Below are positions 25,402-33,149 of a stretch of 64,000 nucleotides of DNA, piece after piece. The stretch covers positions 124,001 through 188,000 of the forward strand of contig ONPG01000002.1 of NCBI GenBank assembly GCA_900319645.1, in the 5' to 3' direction. The position numbers and the translations under genes were made by a program. Source of the stretch: an uncultured Bacteroidales bacterium. Lineage in GTDB: Bacteria > Bacteroidota > Bacteroidia > Bacteroidales > Paludibacteraceae. The notes under the pieces are model-generated. The model was not told where the DNA came from. It made no database searches and saw only the letters and a program-made list of their open reading frames with translations. Numbering within the stretch: the first letter of the stretch is position 1; each line of letters starts with the position of its first letter.

Positions 25402-26619
25402 ATGAAAAAGAAACTTTTTGCATTTGCACTGATTGCATGTGCTGTAAGCTTTACTGCTTGCAAACCAAATGGCGGTGGCGGTGACGATCCTACGGATCCG
25501 ACATCTGATGTTACTATTACTGTAAATCCGAAAGAGGTAGTCCTCAACGCCAACGAGCCTTCTATCCGTCTGGCTGCCAAAATTACTCCGGAAGATGCAG
25601 CTGCAGTAATTACCTGGACTTCCAGCGATACCACTGTCGCAACCGTTACCAGCCGTGGTTATGTAGAGGCTCAGGGTATCGGAAAGTGCTACATCTATGC
25701 TTCCTACAAGGACGCAAAAGATTCCTGCTCCGTACGTGTTGCTACCTATATGGAGTCGCTGATCTTCAACGGCGCGATTGTATGGGGTGAGGATACCACT
25801 TATGCGCTTGATCCCGCTACCGGCGAGTATATAGTGGATACTATTGAGTCCTCGGCAGGTGATACTTATTATGCATACAAAGCGCTGGCTCACCTCCGCG
25901 TGTTCAGTGATGGTTTCTATGTTGACAACACCGGCCATATTGCAGGTACATCGGTAGGTACCATTTTGGATCTCTATGCTCCGATGTACTACGCAACCGC
26001 TTACCTGAACAAGACGGATGGTGGTACGCTCTTCTGCCTTGGCAAGTGGCAGGTAGTAGATAATCCTGCTTATATGAAAACATGCGCACCGGGTGCTATC
26101 AACGAGGCCGGTTATATGGCTGAGATGAAGAAGTTTATTGCTGCTTACAATAACGAAGATTCAAGTTATCCTCAGTATCTGCAGAGTGCAGCTGAGTTTA
26201 TCAGCGATCCGACCCTTACTATCTGGGAGTATGATGCATCTGATCCCGAAACAGCAGGTTACTACCACAGCTATATTCCAGACGCAATCTGCACGGGCGC
26301 AGACCTGTATCTGAACGGCAACTTCCCTGCATCGCAGTACATGTGCGGTATGGATTACTCCAGCGTAACCTTCAAGGAGTTTGACGGAACATGGGGTCTT
26401 GAGATCGAAAAGGATGCAACCACCGGTGAGATTAAGCTTCTTGACGAGCAGGTTCACTTCCTGGATCCTGTAACCTGTGTATATGGCGAGAAGCCGGCTG
26501 AGTCCAAAGCACTCCGCGCTTTGAACGTACCGGTTATCAGCGAGAATCCGGCTCTCAAAGCAAGCCTTGAGAAGCAGATCAAAGAGAGAGGTGTGAAAGT
26601 GCTTCGCCTGAAACACTAA
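25402..26619 (+). CDS. Surface lipoprotein with BIG_2 Ig-like domain (susCD operon)
   Basis: 405 residues. Lipoprotein signal MKKKLFAFALIACAVSFTAC followed by a Gly/Asp/Pro-rich linker (KPNGGGGDDPTDPT), typical of surface-exported Bacteroidetes lipoproteins. Residues about 37-115 are a BIG_2 domain (ITVNPKEVVLNANEPSIRLAAKI, ITWTSSDTTVATVTSRGYVEAQGIG). The remaining 290 residues are not recognised. It lies 77 bp after susD and ends before a strong terminator, so it is the last gene of the operon. The place matches SusE/SusF-like auxiliary binding proteins, but no sequence likeness to them is evident. Confidence 0.8.
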   Translation: MKKKLFAFALIACAVSFTACKPNGGGGDDPTDPTSDVTITVNPKEVVLNANEPSIRLAAKITPEDAAAVITWTSSDTTVATVTSRGYVEAQGIGKCYIYASYKDAKDSCSVRVATYMESLIFNGAIVWGEDTTYALDPATGEYIVDTIESSAGDTYYAYKALAHLRVFSDGFYVDNTGHIAGTSVGTILDLYAPMYYATAYLNKTDGGTLFCLGKWQVVDNPAYMKTCAPGAINEAGYMAEMKKFIAAYNNEDSSYPQYLQSAAEFISDPTLTIWEYDASDPETAGYYHSYIPDAICTGADLYLNGNFPASQYMCGMDYSSVTFKEFDGTWGLEIEKDATTGEIKLLDEQVHFLDPVTCVYGEKPAESKALRALNVPVISENPALKASLEKQIKERGVKVLRLKH

Positions 26620-26638
26620 TCATTCTCTTGATTGAAAC

Positions 26639-26671
26639 AAAAAGCCGTCTGCCTCAAACAGACGGTTTTTT
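26639..26671 (+). terminator. Intrinsic terminator of the susCD-lipoprotein operon
   Basis: CCGTCTG, 7-nt loop, CAGACGG followed by six T and preceded by five A. The stem can extend through A-T pairs. It lies 25 bp after the stop at 26619. Confidence 0.92.
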
Positions 26672-26701
26672 GTTACTTTTTGCTAACAAAATAATAATAA
26701 A

Positions 26702-26733
26702 TTTGGTCATTTGATATTTTTTTTGTACCTTTG
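26702..26733 (+). promoter_or_regulatory. Promoter of the M6/C10 protease operon
   Basis: TTTG (26702-26705), 20-bp spacer, TACCTTTG (26726-26733). ATG at 26741 is only 8 bp after the -7 element, so the transcript would have almost no leader. Confidence 0.8.
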
Positions 26734-26740
26734 CACCCAA

Positions 26741-29545
26741 ATGCGTAAAATACTATACATAGTGCCCTTGCTGATGCTGAGTATGTGCCTTTGGTCGGTA
26801 CCAGCGACGCGCGAACCTGTCGTGCGTATCCTTGCTGACGGCAGTACGGATACGGTCTATCTGCACGGAGACGAGTATTATCATTACTATACCGATTGTT
26901 TTGGGCGCGTGATAGAGGGAACTGAGTACCGTGATCAGGCACTCCAGACGGAGGCGGAGGGTATCAGGACGCGTGCACCTCAGAAGAAAATGTTGTATAG
27001 CTATGTGCCTTCTTCCGGCAAAGTGCGTATTCCTGTCATTTTAGTGAATTTCAGCGACCTCAGTTTCACTCTTCCTAACGCTCAGGCGCAGTTTGACGAC
27101 CTTTTCAACGGCGCAGGAGGCTCCAACCCCAATGCCACGGGGTCGGTACGTGATTACTATACCGCTTCTTCCAATTCGGCAATCGACCTTGCGTACGAAG
27201 TGTTCGGACCCTATACGTTGCCGCGTGATATGGAATACTATGGTCAGAACAAAACATCCGGCTATTATACTGACCACAATCTTCATGCGCGTGAACTGGT
27301 GTTTGATGCCGTCAATCTGGCAGCCAATGCGGGCGTGGATTTCAGCCGCTATGACGCTAATGGAGACGGGTATGTTGACAATGTGTCAATCGTGGTGGCC
27401 GGTTACAACGAGGCGGAAGGCGGCGCAGCCAATACCATCTGGCCGCACTACAGCGTGATATCAAACAGCACTACGCAATACAACGGGAAGTATATCGGCG
27501 GATATCTGATGATCTCAGAGTACCGCAGTAGCGGTGGCAAGGTGCAAGCAGGTATCGGTACGTATTGCCATGAGTTCGGTCATGCACTCGGTTTGCCTGA
27601 TCTCTATGACACGGAGAACGGAGAAAACTATACTGTGGGTGATTGGGACATTATGTGCTCAGGCAGTTATAACAACAACGGCTCAACGCCTCCAACCTAT
27701 ACTGCTTTTGAGCGTTTTACGATGGGATGGCTTGTTCCGGAGCAGATTCTCTCGTCAGGGATGCGCGTGTTAGAGCCTATAGAGAGTTCCAACCGTGCGT
27801 TTCTCATAGCCGCCAAGACTCATAACCTCAATGCAATGAGTCCTTCGCCAGCCGAGTATTTCCTTTTGGAGAACCGTCAGCGAGTAGGGTGGGACGGGGG
27901 CGACGAGGGTGCGTTGGTGGCGCCCGGTCTGCTGATTTCGCATATCACGTTCAACCAAGCGACCTGGAACTACAACACGTTCAACAACAACAAGCCCTTG
28001 GGTTTTGCGATCGTGAGTGCCGGTTCGGAGAATCCTTCTTACAGTACAGGGTTGGATGTGTTCCCCGGTTTGTCGAAACGCACCTCGTGGACTCCCGTGC
28101 TCAACAGCGGCAACCAGTTGGACGATTATGTGTTGACGCAAATCCGTCAGCGCGAGGATTTGAATGTGACCATGCAAGTGGGTGTCGTGCCCGGCGAGGC
28201 GTTGGTCTTTGACCAAGATATGTTGGAGGTAGAGACGTCTTATCTCAATGCACCTGTAATGTACGACACGGCGAGGGTCAATCTCATAGTGCCGGCCACC
28301 AAGCATGAAGGACTCCGAATGTATCTCTCTGCCGACCGTTTCCGTTTCAGCGCGGACGGAGGCAACACATGGCTGGGTTATCGCGACACGTTGGAGTTTG
28401 CGATGATACAAGACAGCGCCTATGTGATTCCTATTGAGGTAGTCTATCTGCCTGTGCGCAAGAACTGCAACTACGAACTGGCGTACCTGACGGCGGAGAC
28501 GTCGGACGGCGAGATGGGCATCCAGCTTGCTTTGGCCGGAAGGGCTCCGAGACCCACCTATATCACAACGCCGGAGATAGACACGGTGCTTAACGTGACG
28601 GCTACTTCGTTTGTGCTCAGGTGGAAAGAGCAGGACGATGTGGACTGGTACGATTTTACACTCTATTCAATCAGCGAGGGCGCGACGACAGAGGAGGAGA
28701 ATTTTGAGTCCTTTGATTCGATGGACAGCATTCAGACTCATGGATGGGAGGCTAATTTTACGAACACAACGATCCAAGGCAGCAGGGCATTGCTGTTTGA
28801 CCATACGGGATACTATATCCAGACGCCGATGTACGTCCTTCCTCCCCAAGCGGTCGTTATGCGGCTGAACAACAACTACACTCCCTCCACCGCCGGTGGT
28901 GACGCAGGAGGTGAGTTGCTGTTAGAAGGGTCTATAGACGGGGAGAATTGGGAGCTTGTGAATCGTAAGGCGATCTTACGTACGACGCGCAATGTGGACT
29001 GGAGAGAAGAGGTAAACGGGATTTGGCGACAGTTCCGCCTTAGTTATTCCCACACGGCCGGCGAAGGAGGTGTGATTGTGGATGATTGGCAGGCCATTTT
29101 GAATAAAGAGGTACACTATGTTTATCGTCTCAGAGACCGGGAGGTGGGCGGAAGCGGAAACGAGTTGCTTTTTAGAGACCTGCAACCCGGTACGACCTAT
29201 TATTATTCCATGCGCGCGTGCGAGACCAAAGGCTGCGAACCGCACATGACCCCGCTGAGCGAGCCGGTGGAGATCCGTACGAAAGATACAAACGGAAAGC
29301 TCTCTATCAAAGCTGTTCGTACAGGCGAAGGACAATTTACTATTCTGCTCACAGAGCCTGCGGACGGCAACCATTACATAGGAGTCTATAACTATTTAGG
29401 TGAGCAGATATGCCGTCTCCGACCCGGTTTGGGTACGACCGAAATGACCTTGCCGGCTTTGCCGTTGGGGCAGTTGTATATGGTGAAATACTATTCCGGC
29501 TCGATGAAGCGCAAGGATATGAATACCAAACTGTTATCGTATTAA
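26741..29545 (+). CDS. Secreted M6 family metalloprotease with C-terminal sorting-type domain
   Basis: 934 residues from ATG 26741; an in-frame ATG at 26711 lies within the promoter and is rejected. Signal peptide MRKILYIVPLLMLSMCLWS. The catalytic M6 domain covers about 80-430, with HEFGHALGLPDLYD (His277, Glu278, His281, Asp287 as zinc ligands and base) and GDWDIMCSGSY. Residues about 590-850 hold FN3-like strands around a MAM/jelly-roll-like segment (ENFESFDSMDSIQTHGWEA, GSRALLFDH). The last 80 residues (IGVYNYLGEQICRL...LPLGQLYMVKYYSG) resemble a type IX secretion type A domain. Predicted secreted or cell-surface protease. The C10 protease gene follows after 13 bp. Confidence 0.92.
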   Translation: MRKILYIVPLLMLSMCLWSVPATREPVVRILADGSTDTVYLHGDEYYHYYTDCFGRVIEGTEYRDQALQTEAEGIRTRAPQKKMLYSYVPSSGKVRIPVILVNFSDLSFTLPNAQAQFDDLFNGAGGSNPNATGSVRDYYTASSNSAIDLAYEVFGPYTLPRDMEYYGQNKTSGYYTDHNLHARELVFDAVNLAANAGVDFSRYDANGDGYVDNVSIVVAGYNEAEGGAANTIWPHYSVISNSTTQYNGKYIGGYLMISEYRSSGGKVQAGIGTYCHEFGHALGLPDLYDTENGENYTVGDWDIMCSGSYNNNGSTPPTYTAFERFTMGWLVPEQILSSGMRVLEPIESSNRAFLIAAKTHNLNAMSPSPAEYFLLENRQRVGWDGGDEGALVAPGLLISHITFNQATWNYNTFNNNKPLGFAIVSAGSENPSYSTGLDVFPGLSKRTSWTPVLNSGNQLDDYVLTQIRQREDLNVTMQVGVVPGEALVFDQDMLEVETSYLNAPVMYDTARVNLIVPATKHEGLRMYLSADRFRFSADGGNTWLGYRDTLEFAMIQDSAYVIPIEVVYLPVRKNCNYELAYLTAETSDGEMGIQLALAGRAPRPTYITTPEIDTVLNVTATSFVLRWKEQDDVDWYDFTLYSISEGATTEEENFESFDSMDSIQTHGWEANFTNTTIQGSRALLFDHTGYYIQTPMYVLPPQAVVMRLNNNYTPSTAGGDAGGELLLEGSIDGENWELVNRKAILRTTRNVDWREEVNGIWRQFRLSYSHTAGEGGVIVDDWQAILNKEVHYVYRLRDREVGGSGNELLFRDLQPGTTYYYSMRACETKGCEPHMTPLSEPVEIRTKDTNGKLSIKAVRTGEGQFTILLTEPADGNHYIGVYNYLGEQICRLRPGLGTTEMTLPALPLGQLYMVKYYSGSMKRKDMNTKLLSY

Positions 29546-29558
29546 AACTAAAAACAAA

Positions 29559-30644
29559 ATGAATATGAAACATTCTTTTCTCTTTACCGCATTGATGTTT
29601 GTAGCGGCGAGCCTGACGGCTCAGACCAAAGTTCTCCAACCTGTGTATTTTGATGATCCGACCATGGACATCCAGTCGGCTTCGCTCACCCCAGAGCAGC
29701 GCAGTTTCTACGACCGCTACGTGCATGCCATGAAGCAGATTGAGCAAGGAGCGGCGGCGGAGGAGTATTTCGTTATGGAGCACGCGAAGTCGGATGAAGG
29801 CGTAGAGCCGCTGTTAGGTAATATCAATTTCAATCAAGGTGCGCCTTACAATAACCAGTGTCCTTACCTGAACGGCGGACGTGCTGTGACCGGTTGTGTG
29901 GCAACGGCGATGGCGCAGGTGATGCGGTACTATAAGTATCCGGCTTGCGGAACAGGTACTTTTACCTATACGGGTGGAAATGACGGCGCGAAGACGGTCA
30001 ATCTGGAGGACCATCCGTTTGACTGGAACAATATATTAGAAGAATACCAGACTCGCGGATATACGGAGGAGCAGGCAGATGCCGTGGCCAACCTCATGCT
30101 CATGTGCGGCGCGTCGCTCAGTATGAACTACTCGAAGGACGGTAGTGGAGCAGACCTTGCCAAGATGAACGGATTGCTGAAGAATAACTTCGGTTACAGC
30201 CGTGATGTGCAGTTCATCAGCACGAAAAACAGTTCGAACCCTCAGGAGGAGATCGGTTACTGGGGCGAGGATGCCGTTCGTCCGGAGTTGGAAGCCGGCC
30301 ACCCGTTGATTTTTGCCGGTTTTCCCGCTTTGGGACAGACAGGACACTGCTTTGTGATAGATGGTTACAAAGTGATGGACGGTCAGTATTACTACCACGT
30401 GAACTGGGGTTGGGGCGGCTCCGGCAATTCCTACTGTCTGCTGACATTGTTGCGTGATAACGAAGGACATAACTACTCCGGCTACAACCTGCAGATGGTA
30501 TATTATATCTATCCGGATGGCGGGCAAGGCGTGGAAGAAGTGCAACGTGATGACGTGAAGTGTAGCAAAATGCTTCGCGACGGTCAGCTCATCATCGAGC
30601 GTAATCAGGTGCAATATAACGTACAAGGAACGAGGGTGAATTGA
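29559..30644 (+). CDS. Secreted C10 (streptopain-like) cysteine protease
   Basis: 361 residues. Signal peptide MNMKHSFLFTALMFVAASLTAQ. Residues 23-85 are a short pro-region, much shorter than the Spi-type propeptide of SpeB. The mature C10 domain has NQGAPYNNQCP, catalytic Cys113 in TGCVATAMAQVM, catalytic His263 in GQTGHCFVIDGY, and YHVNWGWGGSGNSYC. The C-terminus (CSKMLRDGQLIIERNQVQYN...GTRVN) is the short tail shared with three surface proteins here. It is co-transcribed with the M6 protease and would act outside the cell. The hairpin at 30747 probably ends the transcript. Confidence 0.93.
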   Translation: MNMKHSFLFTALMFVAASLTAQTKVLQPVYFDDPTMDIQSASLTPEQRSFYDRYVHAMKQIEQGAAAEEYFVMEHAKSDEGVEPLLGNINFNQGAPYNNQCPYLNGGRAVTGCVATAMAQVMRYYKYPACGTGTFTYTGGNDGAKTVNLEDHPFDWNNILEEYQTRGYTEEQADAVANLMLMCGASLSMNYSKDGSGADLAKMNGLLKNNFGYSRDVQFISTKNSSNPQEEIGYWGEDAVRPELEAGHPLIFAGFPALGQTGHCFVIDGYKVMDGQYYYHVNWGWGGSGNSYCLLTLLRDNEGHNYSGYNLQMVYYIYPDGGQGVEEVQRDDVKCSKMLRDGQLIIERNQVQYNVQGTRVN

Positions 30645-30681
30645 GAATGGTGATTTGTAATCGATAATCGGTAATAGGGGC

Positions 30682-30733
30682 CCTACCTAACCTCCCCTAA
30701 AGGGAGGGAGCGGGATATTATCCCGCGTAATGG
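30682..30733 (+). repeat. REP1 element, intergenic copy
   Basis: CCTACCTAACCTCCCC, TAA, AGGGAGGGA, then the perfect 17-bp palindrome GCGGGATATTATCCCGC (30710-30726) and GTAATGG. This is the best intergenic match to the copies inside rsmH. The 30645-31247 gap also holds a hairpin, a REP2 copy, paired MraZ-type sites and the mraZ promoter. Confidence 0.85.
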
Positions 30734-30746
30734 AAGAAAGGAGAAG

Positions 30747-30783
30747 AACGAGGGTGTGTCAAGGAAATTGACACACCCTCGTT
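30747..30783 (+). terminator. Strong hairpin after the C10 protease gene
   Basis: A perfect 16-bp stem, AACGAGGGTGTGTCAA with its complement (30768-30783), and a 5-nt loop. No T-run follows, so it may act as an RNA end stabiliser as well as a terminator. It is nearly the same sequence as the hairpin at 1366-1397. Confidence 0.6.
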
Positions 30784-30810
30784 GGTGTGCTTTCTCATGA
30801 GTGAAGGAGT

Positions 30811-30847
30811 GGGTCCCGCTCGCAGAACTCGCGGGCACAAAACACCG
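30811..30847 (+). repeat. REP2 element, intergenic copy
   Basis: GGGTCCCGCTCGCA, then GAACTCGCGGGCACA, then AAACACCG. The last 23 bases match the copy inside rsmH (32708-32746) at all but one position. Confidence 0.8.
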
Positions 30848-30905
30848 TAAAGAGAAGGCGAATAGTTGAACAAAAGGTGCCATTAGGAGAAATGGCGAAA
30901 TATTA

Positions 30906-30920
30906 CCCCATTTTGCCCCA
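30906..30920 (-). promoter_or_regulatory. Distal MraZ-type site
   Basis: On the minus strand TGGGG-CAAAA-TGGGG, two TGGGN half-sites with a 5-bp spacer. This is the known arrangement of MraZ binding boxes in other bacteria. It lies 340 bp before mraZ. Confidence 0.5.
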
Positions 30921-31029
30921 CTTTTTGTGAAAATGTTAAAAAACTGTGTAAATAGTTGATTATAAGCGTTGTTTGTTGGGCGTGATTTTGTTGAAACTAT
31001 GTTGATAAAACATTTGAAAAATTTTTTTG

Positions 31030-31070
31030 TGGGGAAATGTGGTGTATATCAATTTTTTTTTGTAACTTTG
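31030..31070 (+). promoter_or_regulatory. mraZ promoter with proximal MraZ-type site
   Basis: TGGGG-AAATG-TGGTG (31030-31044) overlaps the expected -33 position, and TAACTTTG lies at 31063-31070 after a T-tract. The -33 TTTG itself is not conserved. MraZ binding here would block its own promoter. Leader to mraZ about 170 nt. Confidence 0.6.
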
Positions 31071-31247
31071 CACTCGCATTCGGTAAATGAGTCGCTATGT
31101 CTAAACCGCTCCGTTAATCGAGAGGTGCGACCACTACCTTTGCTCTCCCCACCGGACGCTTGCTCGGTTCGGATAGCCACTGGCGATCCTCCGTGTTAGC
31201 GCACATCGGGGAACCCAATTAAAAGCAAAAACAGAAAGAACGAAGAT

Positions 31248-31703
31248 ATGCAGACATTTGTTGGAAATATTGAAGGCCGGTTGGATGAGAAAGGGCGCAT
31301 TTTCGTCCCGGCAGGTTATCGCAAGATCTTGGCGGAAGCCGAGTCGAAGCGTATTGTGATGCGCCGCGATACAGACAACGAGTGTCTGATGTTCTATCCG
31401 GAACAGGTTTGGAATGAGAAAGTGGAGCAACTGCGCCAGGCGCTCGACGAGTGGGATCCGGAGGATCAGCTTATTCTCATGCAATTTATGGCCGATGCCG
31501 AATATCTGGAAATGGACGGACAAGGGCGAATCCTGCTGCAGAAGAAAAATTTGGAGACAATAGGTGCGCAGCAGGATGTGCTCTTCGTCGGCATGCTGAA
31601 CCGTTTTGCTCTCTGGGCTCCTGAGACCTTCGCAGCTAAGCGTCTGAGCCAGACCGAACTGGCGGCACGTTTGCGGGCGAAAATGAGTAAGAAAGGGGTT
31701 TAG
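31248..31703 (+). CDS. mraZ: Transcriptional regulator MraZ
   Basis: 151 residues with the two AbrB-like MraZ repeats: FVGNIEGRLDEKGRIFVPAGYRKIL (residues 4-28) and ADAEYLEMDGQGRILLQKKNLETIG (about 82-106), each containing the D.KGRI/GQGRI DNA-contact loop. First gene of the division and cell-wall cluster. MraZ proteins repress their own operon by binding tandem TGGGN repeats; such repeats are present at 30906 and 31030. A 171-bp gap with a 22-bp tandem array separates it from rsmH. Confidence 0.95.
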   Translation: MQTFVGNIEGRLDEKGRIFVPAGYRKILAEAESKRIVMRRDTDNECLMFYPEQVWNEKVEQLRQALDEWDPEDQLILMQFMADAEYLEMDGQGRILLQKKNLETIGAQQDVLFVGMLNRFALWAPETFAAKRLSQTELAARLRAKMSKKGV

Positions 31704-31743
31704 TCCCAAGTCGGTCTCCCGGTGATGTGGGCTGAATAACCTC

Positions 31744-31809
31744 CTAATCACCCCGAAATCACCCCCTAATCACCCCGAAATCACCCCCTAATCACCCCGA
31801 AATCACCCC
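31744..31809. repeat. 22-bp tandem array (2 x 11), three exact copies
   Basis: Each 22-bp unit is two related 11-mers, CTAATCACCCC and GAAATCACCCC. Three exact units start at 31744, 31766 and 31788, between mraZ and rsmH. Confidence 0.95.
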
Positions 31810-31874
31810 CTTTTAGCCAATCAATCAGGGCTGATTGAAAAACAAAAACTTTGAAATTATAAACCTCCGCAGAA

Positions 31875-33149
31875 ATGGAAGAGATTTATCATATACCGGC
31901 GATGTTGAAAGAGACAATAAAGGGTTTGGCAGTCAAGCCGGACGGAGTGTATGTGGATGTCACTTTCGGCGGCGGCGGACACAGCCGTGCAATTCTTGAA
32001 AACCTCTCCCCAGTCCTCCCAACAAGGGAGGGAGGCCGGATGGCATCCGGCGTAATGGACGACGAGAAAAACGGAGGTGAAGAGGCACAAGGGAGAGTAG
32101 AAGGTGATGGAATAGGAGGTGGACATTTGTACTCGTTTGATCAGGATATTGAGGCATTTGAGAATGTACAAAAAGACGAAAGGGAGAAGGGGACGCACAG
32201 TAATGTGTCGTTTAGAGACAATCCGAGGTGGACGTTTGTGCACAGCAATTTTCGATATCTAAAGAACTGGATGGATTATTACGGGGTGGAGCAGATAGAC
32301 GGTCTGCTGGCGGATCTGGGTGTGAGCTTCCATCATTTCGATTGCCCCGAGAGAGGATTCAGTTTCCGTTACTCCGCTCCGTTGGATATGCGTATGAACC
32401 AAACAGCCAAGCGCACAGCTGCAGACATAGTGAACAGTTATAGTGAAGATGAGCTGGCGCGGTTGTTCTGGTTGTACGGGGAGATGAAAAACGGAAGAGG
32501 CATCGCACGGAACATCGTGCGGGCACGCGCGCAGAAACCTATAGAAAGAACAGAGGAACTGGTACAAGCGGCGCTGAATATAAAAGTGCAAACCCTCCCT
32601 AATCCTCCCCACGGAGAAGAGGGAAGCCGGCTCTCAGCAAGCACTGCGGACAAAAGAGAAGGCGGGATGGCATCCCGCGGAAAAAAAGAAGCAGACATAA
32701 CGGAAACGGGAGTCCCGTCCGTGGAACTCGCGGGCACAGAACACCGAGAGACGCAAGGAAAGGAAGAGAAAAATCCGCCAAGATTGGCGGATAGAAGGGA
32801 ATTGGATATTCCGGCGCAGTACAAGAAAGACCTGGCACGGCTGTTTCAGGCGCTCAGGATCGAAGTGAACGACGAGATGGGTGCGCTGCGGGAGATGTTA
32901 GTGGCGGCAAGGGATCTGCTCAAGCCCGGCGGGCGGATAGCCGTGCTGACTTACCACTCGTTGGAAGACAGGCTGGTGAAGAATTTTCTGAGAAGCGGCA
33001 ACCTGGAAGGGACGATAGAAAAAGACTTTTACGGCAATGCGCTGACACCGTTTGATGTTATCGAGAAGGGCTTGACCGCCAGCGACGATGAAGTGGAACG
33101 GAACCCGCGCAGCCGTAGTGCGAAGTTAAGGGTGGCGGAAAAGAAATAA
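31875..33149 (+). CDS. rsmH: 16S rRNA (cytosine-1402-N4)-methyltransferase RsmH with two repeat-derived insertions
   Basis: 424 residues; family members are usually about 300-315. Conserved parts: HIPAMLKETIKGL, VDVTFGGGGHSRAIL (SAM motif I, about 28-42), LYSFDQDIEAFE, FVHSNFRYLKNW, GLLADLGVSFHHFD, ERGFSFRYSAPLDMRM, IARNIVRARAQKPI, LFQALRIEVNDEM, PGGRIAVLTYHSLEDRLVKNF. Extra segments lie at about 45-84 and about 238-315. They are encoded by REP1 (32003-32058 and 32593-32680) and REP2 (32708-32746) copies and are Gly/Glu/Arg-rich. The frame is open through both, so the protein may still fold with two surface loops. Function by family: methylates N4 of C1402 in the ribosomal P site. Confidence 0.93.
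   Translation: MEEIYHIPAMLKETIKGLAVKPDGVYVDVTFGGGGHSRAILENLSPVLPTREGGRMASGVMDDEKNGGEEAQGRVEGDGIGGGHLYSFDQDIEAFENVQKDEREKGTHSNVSFRDNPRWTFVHSNFRYLKNWMDYYGVEQIDGLLADLGVSFHHFDCPERGFSFRYSAPLDMRMNQTAKRTAADIVNSYSEDELARLFWLYGEMKNGRGIARNIVRARAQKPIERTEELVQAALNIKVQTLPNPPHGEEGSRLSASTADKREGGMASRGKKEADITETGVPSVELAGTEHRETQGKEEKNPPRLADRRELDIPAQYKKDLARLFQALRIEVNDEMGALREMLVAARDLLKPGGRIAVLTYHSLEDRLVKNFLRSGNLEGTIEKDFYGNALTPFDVIEKGLTASDDEVERNPRSRSAKLRVAEKK
32003..32058 (+). repeat. REP1 copy inside rsmH (insertion 1)
   Basis: CCTCTCCCC, AGTCCTCCC, AACAAGGGAGGGA, palindrome GCCGGATGGCATCCGGC (32035-32051), then GTAATGG. The order matches the intergenic copy at 30682. It encodes SPVLPTREGGRMASGVM. Confidence 0.85.
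32593..32680 (+). repeat. REP1 copy inside rsmH (insertion 2)
   Basis: CCCTCCCTAATCCTCCCC, a diverged right half, 30 bp of other sequence, then the palindrome GCGGGATGGCATCCCGC (32662-32678). It encodes LPNPPHGEEGS and GGMASRG. Confidence 0.8.
32708..32746 (+). repeat. REP2 copy inside rsmH (insertion 2)
   Basis: GGAGTCCCGTCCGTG, then GAACTCGCGGGCACA, then GAACACCG. It encodes GVPSVELAGTEH. It follows REP1 in the same order as in the 30.7-30.85 kb intergenic region. Confidence 0.8.

Noticed and set aside
26711..26740. Upstream start for the M6 protease at 26711
   Set aside because: It lies within the promoter and would place ten residues before a normal signal peptide.
31744..31809. CRISPR array
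   Set aside because: The units are directly adjacent 22-bp copies without spacers, and no cas gene is near.
32512..32545. A GCACGGAACATCGTGC hairpin in rsmH as another repeat copy
   Set aside because: It encodes the conserved RsmH motif GRGIARNIVRAR, so it is ordinary coding sequence.
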